The notes under the pieces were generated by a model. The model did not search any database and was not told where the DNA came from. It saw nothing but the letters and a program-made list of their open reading frames with translations. From Bog-473 sp963719485 (lineage in GTDB: Bacteria > Actinomycetota > Acidimicrobiia > Acidimicrobiales > RAAP-2), in the NCBI GenBank assembly GCA_963719485.1, contig OY970387.1:2728001-2792000 (forward strand): a stretch of 64,000 bases of DNA. Reading direction: 5' to 3'. Of the stretch, positions 33,692 through 41,598 are shown one piece after another; position 1 is the stretch's first letter, and each line of letters starts with the position of its first letter. Made by a program: the position numbers and the translations under genes.

Positions 33692-34903
33692 CTACGCCAC
33701 CTCGAAGCGGAGCGGCAGCCGCGCCGGGCCCCAGATGCCGAAGGTCGAGGGCTTCCACTCCACCTCGCCGTCGCGGGCCAAGCCGGGCATGCGCCGCGCC
33801 AGCAGCGGGAGTGCCTCCTGCAGCTCGGCCCGGGCCAGCGCGGCGCCCATGCAGAAGTGGATACCCGATCCGAAGGTCATCTGCGCGGTGCTGCGCTCCC
33901 GGGTGATGTCGAAGACGTCCGGATCGTCGAAGGCCTCCGGGTCGCGGTTGGCACCGGCCAGCGAGGTGGCCACCAAGGTCCCCTGCGGGAAGAGCACATC
34001 GCGGTAGACCACGTCCTCGGCGGCGAAGCGGGCCGTGCCGCGCACGGCGCCCAGGTAGCGCATCGACTCCTCCACGGCCCGGCCCGCCAGCTCCGGCCGC
34101 TCAGCCAGGAGCGCCCACTGCTCGGGGTGCTCGCTGAAGAGGGCCACGGAGCACGCCAGCTGATTGCGGGTGGTGTCGGTGCCCGCCATGAGCACCGCCT
34201 GCGCCAGCATCGCCATCTCGTCGGTGGACAGCCGGTCGCCCTCCTCCTCGATGGCGATGAGGTCGCTGAGCAGGTCGTCGCGGGGGTCGGCCCGGCGCGC
34301 GCTGATCATGTCGCTGACGTAGTCGGTGAGCTCCACGCCGGCGCGCTCGATGAAGGGCAGGTCCTCCGCCAGGTTGTTGTTGAAGATGCGGAAGATGTCG
34401 GTGGCCCAGGCCGAGAAGAGCTTCCAGTCCTCGGGCGGCGCGCCGAGCAGCTCGCAGATGATGGGGATCGGATAGGGCTCACAGACATCGGCCACCAGCT
34501 CGCACGAACCGGTTGCGGCGACGCGGTCGACCAGCTCACCGACCACGCGGCGCATGGTGGGGCGGAGCCGGTTGGCCGAGGCGGGCGTGAAGGCCGGCGC
34601 CACCAGGCGGCGGAGGCGGGCGTGGCCTTCGCCCTCCATGGTGAGGATGGACTCACCGCGGCGGTCGCGTGAACTCGAGCCCTGGAGCTCGGGCGACTGC
34701 TCGATCATGGAGAGCGCGGAGTGGAAGCGCTGGTCCCGCAGGATCGCGGTGACGTCCTGCAGCCGGGTCACCGAGTACCCCATCTCGGTGCGGGCCAGCC
34801 AGTGGAGCGCCCGCGCCTCCTCGATGGCGTCGATGGCCTCCCGGCGCTCCAACCCGATCGTGTCGAGGTAGGGCAGGTTCAGTTCCGAGACCAGTTGTGC
34901 CAT
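33692..34903 (-). CDS. Cytochrome P450
   Basis: 403 residues, the usual bacterial length. The I-helix A-G-T-D-T-T is near 243, the E-x-x-R pair in E-E-S-M-R near 278, and the heme loop F-G-S-G-I-H-F-C-M-G near 345-354 with the Cys ligand. It would hydroxylate a hydrophobic substrate using ferredoxin partners not found nearby. ATG 34903 has GGAG three bases upstream. A TAGCCT promoter box (34956-34961) implies a 5' leader of about 45 nt. Confidence 0.93.
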   Translation of the reverse strand: MAQLVSELNLPYLDTIGLERREAIDAIEEARALHWLARTEMGYSVTRLQDVTAILRDQRFHSALSMIEQSPELQGSSSRDRRGESILTMEGEGHARLRRLVAPAFTPASANRLRPTMRRVVGELVDRVAATGSCELVADVCEPYPIPIICELLGAPPEDWKLFSAWATDIFRIFNNNLAEDLPFIERAGVELTDYVSDMISARRADPRDDLLSDLIAIEEEGDRLSTDEMAMLAQAVLMAGTDTTRNQLACSVALFSEHPEQWALLAERPELAGRAVEESMRYLGAVRGTARFAAEDVVYRDVLFPQGTLVATSLAGANRDPEAFDDPDVFDITRERSTAQMTFGSGIHFCMGAALARAELQEALPLLARRMPGLARDGEVEWKPSTFGIWGPARLPLRFEVA

Positions 34904-35047
34904 GGGCTCCGATGTCCGTCTGTCTCTGTTTTCCGTCGGGGCGACGTGGGGGTCGAGGCTAGTGGAGCCTGCTGCGCTCGCCGGGGCTCGCCGCCGGCCC
35001 GCCGGGTCGACCGCAAGGGGTCTGCGACCTCGGCGTTTCCGGCGTGA

Positions 35048-35094
35048 GGCGCGTGGCCGGTCAGCGTCGCTGACGTTGGCGGCGGCCACGCGCC
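35048..35094 (-). terminator. Nested inverted repeat after the SDR gene
   Basis: A perfect 12-bp outer stem, GGCGCGTGGCCG (35048-35059) with CGGCCACGCGCC (35083-35094), encloses GTCAGC-GTC-GCTGAC (35060-35074). It sits 45 bases beyond the stop of the minus-strand SDR gene. There is no T-run on that strand, so it may act as a 3' end stabiliser as well as a terminator. Confidence 0.55.
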
Positions 35095-35139
35095 CTCTTT
35101 CGCCCCCGAAGCCTCGGGTGCGCGGCCCGCTGGCCAGCT

Positions 35140-35967
35140 CTAGGCGGCCGGCCCACCCTTCAGTGCCGGGTGGCGTGAGGCCAGGAGCGGCAGGATGAGC
35201 GACTTGGGTGTCAGGTGGGCCAGCCCGGCGGCGGCGCGGTTCGCCGCCCCGGGGATCACGACGGGCCGGCCCGCGGCGAGGCCCTCGACGGCCGCCTTGG
35301 CCACGTCGCCCACCGGGACCCACATGAACTTCGGCAGCGACTCGCCCGCCTCCTCGTCGGTGATCCCCGCCGTCTCGGCGAAGCCGGTCTCCACCGGACC
35401 GGGGCACAAGGTGGTGACGCTGACGCCCGTCCCGCGCAGCTCGGCACCCATGGCGCGCCCGTAGGAGAGCACGAAGGCCTTCGACGCGCCGTAGCCGGCC
35501 TGCCCCGGCAGAGGTTGGAAGGCCGCAGTCGATGCGGTGTTGAGGACCGCGCCACGATGCCGCGTGACCATGCCCGGCACGAACAGCGTGCAGAGGTCGA
35601 CGACGGCTTCCACGTTGGTGCGCACCATGGCCAGCTCGGCCGCCCGGTCGGACAGGTACACCGCGCCCATCGTCGTGAAGCCGGCGTTGTTCACCAGGAT
35701 GTCGGGTGTCAGGCCGCGGCCGGCCAACTCGTCCGGGAGCGCGCCGCGCGAGTCGGCGTCGGTGAGGTCCGCCGCGATCACCTCCGTGCGGACGGAGTGC
35801 GCCTCGGCCAGCTCTTCGGCCAGCGCCTTCAACCGGTCCTCGCGGCGGGCCACCAGGGTCAGCCCGTGGCCGCGCCGCGCCAGCTCTCGTGCGATTGCCG
35901 CGCCGATGCCGGACGAGGCGCCGGTCACGATCGCAGTCGTGTTCTCCTTGGGGGTGGGCAGTGCCAT
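35140..35967 (-). CDS. Short-chain dehydrogenase/reductase
   Basis: 275 residues from ATG 35967. The cofactor motif T-G-A-S-S-G-I-G near 15, N-N-A-G near 90, the Ser in N-T-A-S-T near 140 and Y-G-A-S-K near 155 form a complete classical SDR set. The start was set here because TACGAT ends six bases upstream (leaderless), whereas ATG 35988 has no signal. The C-terminus is hydrophobic, L-I-L-P-L-L-A, and may touch the membrane. Substrate unknown. Confidence 0.88.
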   Translation of the reverse strand: MALPTPKENTTAIVTGASSGIGAAIARELARRGHGLTLVARREDRLKALAEELAEAHSVRTEVIAADLTDADSRGALPDELAGRGLTPDILVNNAGFTTMGAVYLSDRAAELAMVRTNVEAVVDLCTLFVPGMVTRHRGAVLNTASTAAFQPLPGQAGYGASKAFVLSYGRAMGAELRGTGVSVTTLCPGPVETGFAETAGITDEEAGESLPKFMWVPVGDVAKAAVEGLAAGRPVVIPGAANRAAAGLAHLTPKSLILPLLASRHPALKGGPAA

Positions 35968-36099
35968 TTCCAGATCGTAGGTGACCATCGCGGCGGGCCG
36001 GCCGGGCCGCCGGCGGCGGTCGGATCACGGCCAGATGAAGTTTGCGTGTCGGGTCCGGGCCCCACCTGGGCCTTTGCGAAATGCCCTGTTCGCGTGGGG

Positions 36100-36128
36100 T
36101 TCACATGGCGAGGGTCGAGGTGGATACT
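36100..36128 (+). promoter_or_regulatory. Sigma-70-type promoter in the 36-kb gap
   Basis: TTCACA (36100-36105) and GATACT (36123-36128) are separated by exactly 17 bp, matching the consensus at five of six and four of six positions. It points toward the mini-ORF at 36190. Confidence 0.55.
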
Positions 36129-36189
36129 GGACTCGAAGCGAGCGGCAACCGGAGCACCCGCCGTTGCCCCGAGTGGAAAGGAGCTGCCG

Positions 36190-36234
36190 ATGGCATCGAC
36201 ACGCTCGACCGAGGAGGCCGATCCACCGGGTTGA
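36190..36234 (+). CDS. Candidate 14-residue small protein
   Basis: ATG 36190 follows AAAGGAG (36177-36183) by six bases and the frame reads M-A-S-T-R-S-T-E-E-A-D-P-P-G before TGA. Promoter and ribosome site are better than for many real genes here. It may instead be the start of a gene broken by a frameshift: the +1 frame continues for another 24 residues to a stop at 36302-36304. Confidence 0.35.
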   Translation: MASTRSTEEADPPG

Positions 36235-36435
36235 GGTTGCGTCACCGATGTCGGATTCGGTGGCGCCACCGAACAGTCAGCTTGGCGTGAGGCCCGGCGT
36301 ATGAAAGAGGCCGCGTTCGCGCCGGTGCGTGTGCCGGCCGGCCGACAAGGCGGCCCCCGCACCCACTGCGCCGCAGGCTGGAGCCAAGGACTGCGTAGAG
36401 AACAAGAATCATCACAAGAAGCATCAGAACGAGCG

Positions 36436-36460
36436 AGGACCGGCCCACGTGACCGGTCCT
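36436..36460 (+). terminator. Hairpin ending the 36-kb gap transcript
   Basis: AGGACCGG (36436-36443) and CCGGTCCT (36453-36460) form a perfect 8-bp stem with a 9-base loop, followed by TCTCG. It would end a transcript of about 330 nt begun at the 36100 promoter. Confidence 0.45.
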
Positions 36461-36519
36461 TCTCGCGTCCGGCGGCCGGCAGTCGTGCGGATGCCCGTGC
36501 GGCCGTGCCATGGTGGGGC

Positions 36520-37152
36520 ATGCCCGGGACACGCCTGCCGATGTTCCCCCTCTCGGCCGTGCTGTTCCCGCACGCCTCCATGCCGCTGCACATCTTCGAG
36601 CCCCGTTACCGGGAGCTCATGCGGGACTGCCTGGCCGGCGATGCCCGCTTTGGCGTCGTCCTGATTGAGCGGGGCTCCGAGGTGGGGGGCGGCGACGAGC
36701 GCAGCACCCTGGGCACCCGCGGCGTCATCACCAAGGCCGTCGAGCTGCCAGACGGGCGCTGGGTCCTGGAGGTGGAGGGGGAGGCGCTCATCGCGGTCGA
36801 CGAGTGGCTGCCGGACGATCCCTATCCGGTCGCGCTGGTGCGGGAGGCGTCGGCCCAGCCGGGCGCCGGGGACGCCGGCCCGCTCGTGGGGGCCGCCGGG
36901 CAGCGGGTGCGCCGGGCCAGGGCGCTCCTGGCCGAGCAGGGCGGCGCGCCACCCCTCGCCCCCGAGCTGGGCCTCGACGGCGAAGGCGACGCCGATGTCG
37001 CATCGTGGCAGCTCTGCGCGGCGGCGCCGCTCAACGCCTACGACGCGCAGCGGCTGCTGGCGGCGGACGGAGCCCCGGAGCGACTGCGGCTGTTGGTCGA
37101 GTTGATGGAGGACCTCGAGCTCGACCTGCACCGGATGCTGACCGCCGAGTGA
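36520..37152 (+). CDS. LON substrate-binding domain protein (peptidase S16 N-terminal, no protease)
   Basis: 210 residues. L-P-M-F-P-L-S-A-V-L-F-P-H-A-S-M-P-L-H-I-F-E-P-R-Y near residues 6-30 is the classic LON N-domain opening, and F-G-V-V-L-I-E-R-G near 47 follows it. The ATPase and protease parts of Lon are absent, as in the stand-alone family of unknown role. Its stop overlaps the sulfatase start (GTGA). Confidence 0.88.
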   Translation: MPGTRLPMFPLSAVLFPHASMPLHIFEPRYRELMRDCLAGDARFGVVLIERGSEVGGGDERSTLGTRGVITKAVELPDGRWVLEVEGEALIAVDEWLPDDPYPVALVREASAQPGAGDAGPLVGAAGQRVRRARALLAEQGGAPPLAPELGLDGEGDADVASWQLCAAAPLNAYDAQRLLAADGAPERLRLLVELMEDLELDLHRMLTAE

Positions 37153-38798
37153 ACGGGCGCCCGCCGGGCCAGGGGATGGGCGAGCAGCGTCGCAACATCC
37201 TCTTCATCACCACCGATCAGCAGCGCTACGACAGCCTCGGCTGCAACGGGGGCACGGTGGCCCGCACCCCGGTCGTCGACCGCCTGGCCGCCGAGGGCAT
37301 CAACTACCGGCGGGGCTACAACCAGAACACGGTGTGCATGCCGGCGCGGTCGACGATGCTGACGGGCCAGTACGTCCGGACACACGGTGTGGTCGCCAAC
37401 GGGATCCCGCTCCCCGTCGACGCGCCGTCGGTCGCGCAGTACCTGCACGACGCGGCCGGCTACCGCACCGCCCTGCTGGGCAAGGCACACTTCGAGCCCG
37501 GCTTCGACCCGACGAACCAGTGGGAGGAGAACGCCCGGGTCGCCCGCGGCGACACCGGGCCCTGGCGCGGCTTCGAGCACGCCGAGCAAGCCATGCACGC
37601 GGCCGCCTGGGGCAATCACCCCATCGCGCACTACGGGCGCTGGCTCAAGAAGCACCACCCCGAGCACCTGCACAGCTTCGCCGGCCTGCTCCAGGCCGAG
37701 CCCGGCGGAGATACGGCCGCTCCCGAGACGAAGAACAACCCGATCCCACGCGAGTGGTACCACACCGACTGGGTGGCCGACCTCACCGTCGACTGGCTGG
37801 AGTCGGTCGCCGCGGACGAGCCCTGGTTCTGCTGGATGTCGTTCCCCGACCCGCACCATCCCTGGGACCCGCCCTCCTCCGAGCTGGACCGGGTGCCGTG
37901 GCGGGATCTCGACCTGCCGCCCGGCCATCCCGGCTCCGACGACGCCATCCGCTCCGTCCTCGCGCGCAAGCCGGCCCATTGGCTCGCCTACTGGGACGGC
38001 CGCTTCCCCAACATGGAGGGCGGTCCGGCGTCGTTCGTCCCCTCGAAGCTGACGCACGACCAGATCCGCGAGGTCAACGCCAAGACGCATGTCATGAACG
38101 AGCTGATCGACGAGGCCTGCGGCCGGGTGCTGCGGGTCATCGCACAGCGGGGCTGGCTGGCCGACACCGACGTCATCTTCACGACCGACCACGGCGAGAT
38201 GCAGGGCGATTTCGGCCTCCTCTTCAAGGGCCCGTTCCACACCGACGCGCTGATGCGGCTGCCCTTCGTGTGGCGGCCGGCCCCCTCCGCCGGCATCGAC
38301 CCGGCGGTCGTCAGCGACCCGGTCGGGCAGGTCGACCTGGCCCCGACCTTCTGTGCCATCGCCGGGGTCGACCCGGCGCCCTGGATGCAGGGCCGGGCCC
38401 TTCCGGTGGCCGACGGCGAGCCCGGATGCGAGCGCGCGCTGTGCGAGTGGGACAGCCAGTTCCCCGGCTACGGGATGCACCTGCGGACGGTCTACCGCGA
38501 CGGGTGGCTGTGCACGGTCTACGAGCCGTCCACCGCGGGGCAGCCCAACGGCTTGGAGGAGGTCTGGGGCGAGGACGTCCTGCGTTCCTGCCCCGTCGTG
38601 TACGAGCAGTCCGGGACGGGGCCGGGTGGTGTGGCGGTGGCCACCGGGGAGCTCTACAACGTCGACGTGGACCCGTACCAGTACGAGAACCTATGGGACG
38701 ACCCGTCCCGGCGAGCCGTGCGCGACGACCTCGTGGCCGACCTCTACGCGAGCCTGCCCGCCGAGGTACGCACCCTCAAGGTGATGGCGCCGGCGTGA
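37149..38798 (+). CDS. Sulfatase family hydrolase (formylglycine Cys type)
   Basis: 549 residues from GTG 37149 (ATG 37176 would give 540). The metal site begins I-L-F-I-T-T-D-Q-Q-R near 17-26. The activation motif is C-M-P-A-R-S-T-M-L-T-G near 64-74, the C-x-P-x-R form in which Cys is converted to formylglycine. A second metal site, T-T-D-H-G-E-M-Q-G-D, is near 347. No signal peptide is seen, so it is cytoplasmic. It would cleave a sulfate ester, or a phosphonate or choline ester as in some relatives. Its 3' end overlaps the convergent gene by 23 bases. Confidence 0.88.
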   Translation: MNGRPPGQGMGEQRRNILFITTDQQRYDSLGCNGGTVARTPVVDRLAAEGINYRRGYNQNTVCMPARSTMLTGQYVRTHGVVANGIPLPVDAPSVAQYLHDAAGYRTALLGKAHFEPGFDPTNQWEENARVARGDTGPWRGFEHAEQAMHAAAWGNHPIAHYGRWLKKHHPEHLHSFAGLLQAEPGGDTAAPETKNNPIPREWYHTDWVADLTVDWLESVAADEPWFCWMSFPDPHHPWDPPSSELDRVPWRDLDLPPGHPGSDDAIRSVLARKPAHWLAYWDGRFPNMEGGPASFVPSKLTHDQIREVNAKTHVMNELIDEACGRVLRVIAQRGWLADTDVIFTTDHGEMQGDFGLLFKGPFHTDALMRLPFVWRPAPSAGIDPAVVSDPVGQVDLAPTFCAIAGVDPAPWMQGRALPVADGEPGCERALCEWDSQFPGYGMHLRTVYRDGWLCTVYEPSTAGQPNGLEEVWGEDVLRSCPVVYEQSGTGPGGVAVATGELYNVDVDPYQYENLWDDPSRRAVRDDLVADLYASLPAEVRTLKVMAPA

Positions 38799-39609
38799 CC
38801 GTCGGGGCCGGTGCGCCGGGTGTGGCCCGCTCAATCGCCGGCCAGCCACTCGAGCGCGCCCGGCGCGCGTGCTCCGCCGCATGCCCACCTCGGAGCCCGA
38901 AGAGCCGCTTGGCCAGGAGCAGGTAGAGGACGACCGCGATGTTGATGACGAGGGCGATCAGCTTGAACACGCTCACGCCGTTGGTGAGCTCGTAGACCTC
39001 GAAGGGCACGAGGGCGGTGGTGGCGACGAATGTGAGGTACTCGGCCCACCGCTTGTTGAACCACAGCCCGACCATCTCGACCGCCTCCAGCGCGGCGAAG
39101 GCCAGGAGCACGCCCGCCAGGATCCGCAGGTGCGACGGCGAGTACTTGAAGGCGCGGCCGAAATAGCCGAGCACGCCGCGCGCCTGGGACGCGCCCGGAG
39201 CGCCCCCGGCGAGGTCGTTCATGATGTTCTCGTAGTCCTGGTGGAGGGCCTGATTGTGCGCGGCGAAGGTGAGCAGCACGATGGCCAGCCCGCCCAGGAC
39301 GACGACGTGGATGGCCCGGTCGAGCGCGATGAGCCGCAGGACATAGCGGTCGCGCAGGGCGGCACCGCGCAGCGGCAGCTGAATCTCGTCCCTCGGTTCG
39401 ACCCGCGGGCGACCCGGGTGCTCGGGCGCCGCCCGTCCCACCCAGGCGTCGCAGCGGAGGCAGCGGTGCCAGCGCACCGCGCCGTCGTCGCGCACCACCA
39501 GCGCGTCCTCCGGGGTGATCGTCGCGGCGTCCGTCCCGACCAGGACGTGGCCCGACCAGGCACAGGTCAGCAGCTCGTAGCGGTTGGAGGGTCGATGGCG
39601 TCCCGGCAC
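38776..39609 (-). CDS. DUF2127 membrane protein with N-terminal Cys pairs
   Basis: 277 residues. The N-terminal part has C-A-W-S-G-H and C-L-R-C-D-A-W-V, a possible zinc ribbon. Four hydrophobic helices follow: V-V-L-G-G-L-A-I-V-L-L near 103, I-L-A-G-V-L-L-A-F-A-A near 165, a third near 195, and I-A-L-V-I-N-I-A-V-V-L-Y-L-L-L near 225. The helix set matches DUF2127. GTG 39609 is six bases after TAACCT (leaderless). Function unknown. Confidence 0.8.
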   Translation of the reverse strand: MPGRHRPSNRYELLTCAWSGHVLVGTDAATITPEDALVVRDDGAVRWHRCLRCDAWVGRAAPEHPGRPRVEPRDEIQLPLRGAALRDRYVLRLIALDRAIHVVVLGGLAIVLLTFAAHNQALHQDYENIMNDLAGGAPGASQARGVLGYFGRAFKYSPSHLRILAGVLLAFAALEAVEMVGLWFNKRWAEYLTFVATTALVPFEVYELTNGVSVFKLIALVINIAVVLYLLLAKRLFGLRGGHAAEHARRARSSGWPAIERATPGAPAPTVTPAPSP

Positions 39610-39679
39610 CGCGTCAGGTTAAAGGAGGGACCAGGGAATTCTCTGTGTGCCCCGTTTCCGCGTTGCCGTTCTCGGTGCT

Positions 39680-40576
39680 TCAGGCGAGGCCGGGCAGCGT
39701 GGCGTCGAGGAAGCGCTGCGGCGCCTCGACCATGGGGTAGTGGCCCACCCCGTCGAGCCGTGCGGCCGTGGCGTCCGGTCGGGCGGCCAACAGCGTGTCG
39801 ACCATGGAGGGGACCGCGATCGGGTCGTCCAGTCCCCAGACGACGTGCAGCGGCGACGGGTCGGCCTCGATCGCGCCGGTGAAGCGGCGCTCGTTGGCCC
39901 GTCGCTCTTCGATGTAGCGGATCAACCTCGGCAGCATCCGATGGCCGTCGCCGTGGACCACCTGGGCCGCCGCGGCGGGGACGGGGTCCTCGGGCCAGCC
40001 CGTGGGGACAGCCGGCGTCTGCGGGCTGAACGTGTCGCGCAGGCTCTGCGTGATGGAGGCCGCGTCGATCGGGATCCCCGGGGGCAGCAGCTCGTCGGGT
40101 AGTCCGAGCAGGAGCTGCTGCCCGTTGGTCAGATGCGCCTGCTCGATGTAGATGCTCCCGTTGGTCACGACGCGGTGCGCCACCTCGACGGCCCACGTCC
40201 CCTCGGCGCGCCGGGCCAGCAGCTCGCCGCCGACCGTGTCGCCCATGTCGTGCGTCAGCAGGTCCAGGCGTTCGACCCCGAGCGCGGCCACGAAGGCGGA
40301 GGCGACGTCGGCCTGCAGCGCCATGGAGTAGGAGCGGTCGGGCTTGGACGAGAACCCGTAGCCGACCATGTCGAGGAGGAGGACGCGGCGCCCGGCCCGG
40401 AGGCCGTCGAGGACAGCGGCGTAGTCGAACGAGGAGGTCGGGAAGCCGTGCAGGACCAGGAGGGGGGCGTGGCATTCGGGACCGATGGCCGGCGCGTCAA
40501 TGGTGAAGACGCGTTCGCCGCAGAGCGCGCGGTGCGTGCCGATGGCCTCCCAGACGGTGCCGGTGCTGATTGTCAC
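39680..40576 (-). CDS. Alpha/beta hydrolase, haloalkane dehalogenase/epoxide hydrolase-like
   Basis: 298 residues from GTG 40576, which overlaps the upstream stop as GTGA. The oxyanion segment L-H-G-F-P-T-S-S near 42 is followed by the nucleophile elbow L-T-H-D-M-G-D near 108. Asp rather than Ser as nucleophile points to the dehalogenase or epoxide hydrolase branch. The acid in V-W-G-L-D-D-P-I and His in G-V-G-H-Y-P-M-V-E-A-P near 280 complete the triad. Coupled to the LLM enzyme, so both may act on one xenobiotic or terpenoid (inference). Confidence 0.86.
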   Translation of the reverse strand: MTISTGTVWEAIGTHRALCGERVFTIDAPAIGPECHAPLLVLHGFPTSSFDYAAVLDGLRAGRRVLLLDMVGYGFSSKPDRSYSMALQADVASAFVAALGVERLDLLTHDMGDTVGGELLARRAEGTWAVEVAHRVVTNGSIYIEQAHLTNGQQLLLGLPDELLPPGIPIDAASITQSLRDTFSPQTPAVPTGWPEDPVPAAAAQVVHGDGHRMLPRLIRYIEERRANERRFTGAIEADPSPLHVVWGLDDPIAVPSMVDTLLAARPDATAARLDGVGHYPMVEAPQRFLDATLPGLA

Positions 40577-41520
40577 GTGCCGGTCAGCTTGGCGACCACC
40601 GGACCGAGGGTCCTCCAGGCGTCCGATTCGATCGACCAGTAGGAGATGCCGTACTCGGCCCGGCGCCACTCGAGCTCCTCGGCCATCTCGTCGAGCGTCC
40701 CGGCCAGAGCCAGCGGGACGTGCAGCGCGTCGGCCGGGTCGATGCCGAAGGCGGGTGCCATCTGGGCGGCCAGGCCCTGGGCGTCGTCGGTCACCATCAC
40801 GAAGCCGATCAGGGAGTTGAGCTCGAGCTCGTCGAACCGGTCGCCCGCGGCCTCCTTCACCCAGGCCACTTTCCTGCGGGTGCGTTCCGGCGTGGCATCG
40901 GCGGCCGTCTCTGCCCCGCCCGTCCCCTCGCGCAGGTTGACGTTGATGCTCACGATGTCGGCGTGACGGGCGGCGAAGGACAGCACCCGCTTGCCCCCGC
41001 CGCCGATGATCAGCGGGGGACCCGGCCGCTGCACCGGCCGCGGCGTGAGCGAGTGCCCCAGCACCTCGTAGTGCTCGCCGTGGAAGTTGAAGGGCCCTTC
41101 GGTGCGCAGCAGCCCCTGCACGACCTTCACCGCTTCCTCGAAGCGCGCCACGCGGACGGCCGGATGGTCGTAGGCCAGCCCCGCCTCGTCGTAGTCGGTG
41201 CGCATCCAGCCGGCGCCCAAGCTCATTTCGAAGCGCCCACCGCTCAGCACGTCGAGCGTGGCCGCCTCCTTGGCCAGCACGAAGGGGTGGCGGTAGTCGT
41301 TGCCGAAGACCAGCGAGCCCATGCGCAGGGTGGTGGTCGCCGCCGCCACCGCGGCGAGGGCCGGCACGGGAGCGAGCTGGTCACCGAAGTGGTCGGGCAT
41401 CAGGAGCGCGCTGTACCCGAGGTCCTCGACCTGGCGCGCCTGATCGGCCCAGGAGCGTGCGGAGCCGTCCGGCGCCGTGCTCAGTTGCGCGGCAAAGCGG
41501 AATTTTCGGTCGTGTGCCAT
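40573..41520 (-). CDS. LLM-class F420-dependent oxidoreductase (TIGR03621-like)
   Basis: 315 residues. The TIM-barrel bacterial luciferase pattern is clear: V-E-D-L-G-Y-S-A-L-L-M-P-D-H-F-G near 31-46, L-R-M-G-S-L-V-F-G-N near 66, and G-G-R-F-E-M-S-L-G-A-G-W near 95. The sequence is close to the TIGR03621 subgroup. It is the first gene of a two-gene unit with the alpha/beta hydrolase. Confidence 0.87.
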   Translation of the reverse strand: MAHDRKFRFAAQLSTAPDGSARSWADQARQVEDLGYSALLMPDHFGDQLAPVPALAAVAAATTTLRMGSLVFGNDYRHPFVLAKEAATLDVLSGGRFEMSLGAGWMRTDYDEAGLAYDHPAVRVARFEEAVKVVQGLLRTEGPFNFHGEHYEVLGHSLTPRPVQRPGPPLIIGGGGKRVLSFAARHADIVSINVNLREGTGGAETAADATPERTRRKVAWVKEAAGDRFDELELNSLIGFVMVTDDAQGLAAQMAPAFGIDPADALHVPLALAGTLDEMAEELEWRRAEYGISYWSIESDAWRTLGPVVAKLTGT

Positions 41521-41598
41521 GCCGCCATGGTGCCGCAGATCGCGCGGGAATGCGATGTGGGCCTGGCGGGTGCCTCCGGGCCGGCCGCGCGGTGCCCG

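Larger units (their letters stand above)
35968..36519. other. Gene-poor gap with promoter, mini-ORF and hairpin
   Basis: This 552-base gap has no convincing long gene. It holds a good plus-strand promoter (36100-36128), a 14-residue ORF with a strong Shine-Dalgarno (36190-36234), a stretch encoding a His/Lys-rich segment in one frame near 36390, and an inverted repeat at 36436-36460. This could be a small-protein or regulatory RNA transcript, or the remains of a frameshifted gene. Confidence 0.5.
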
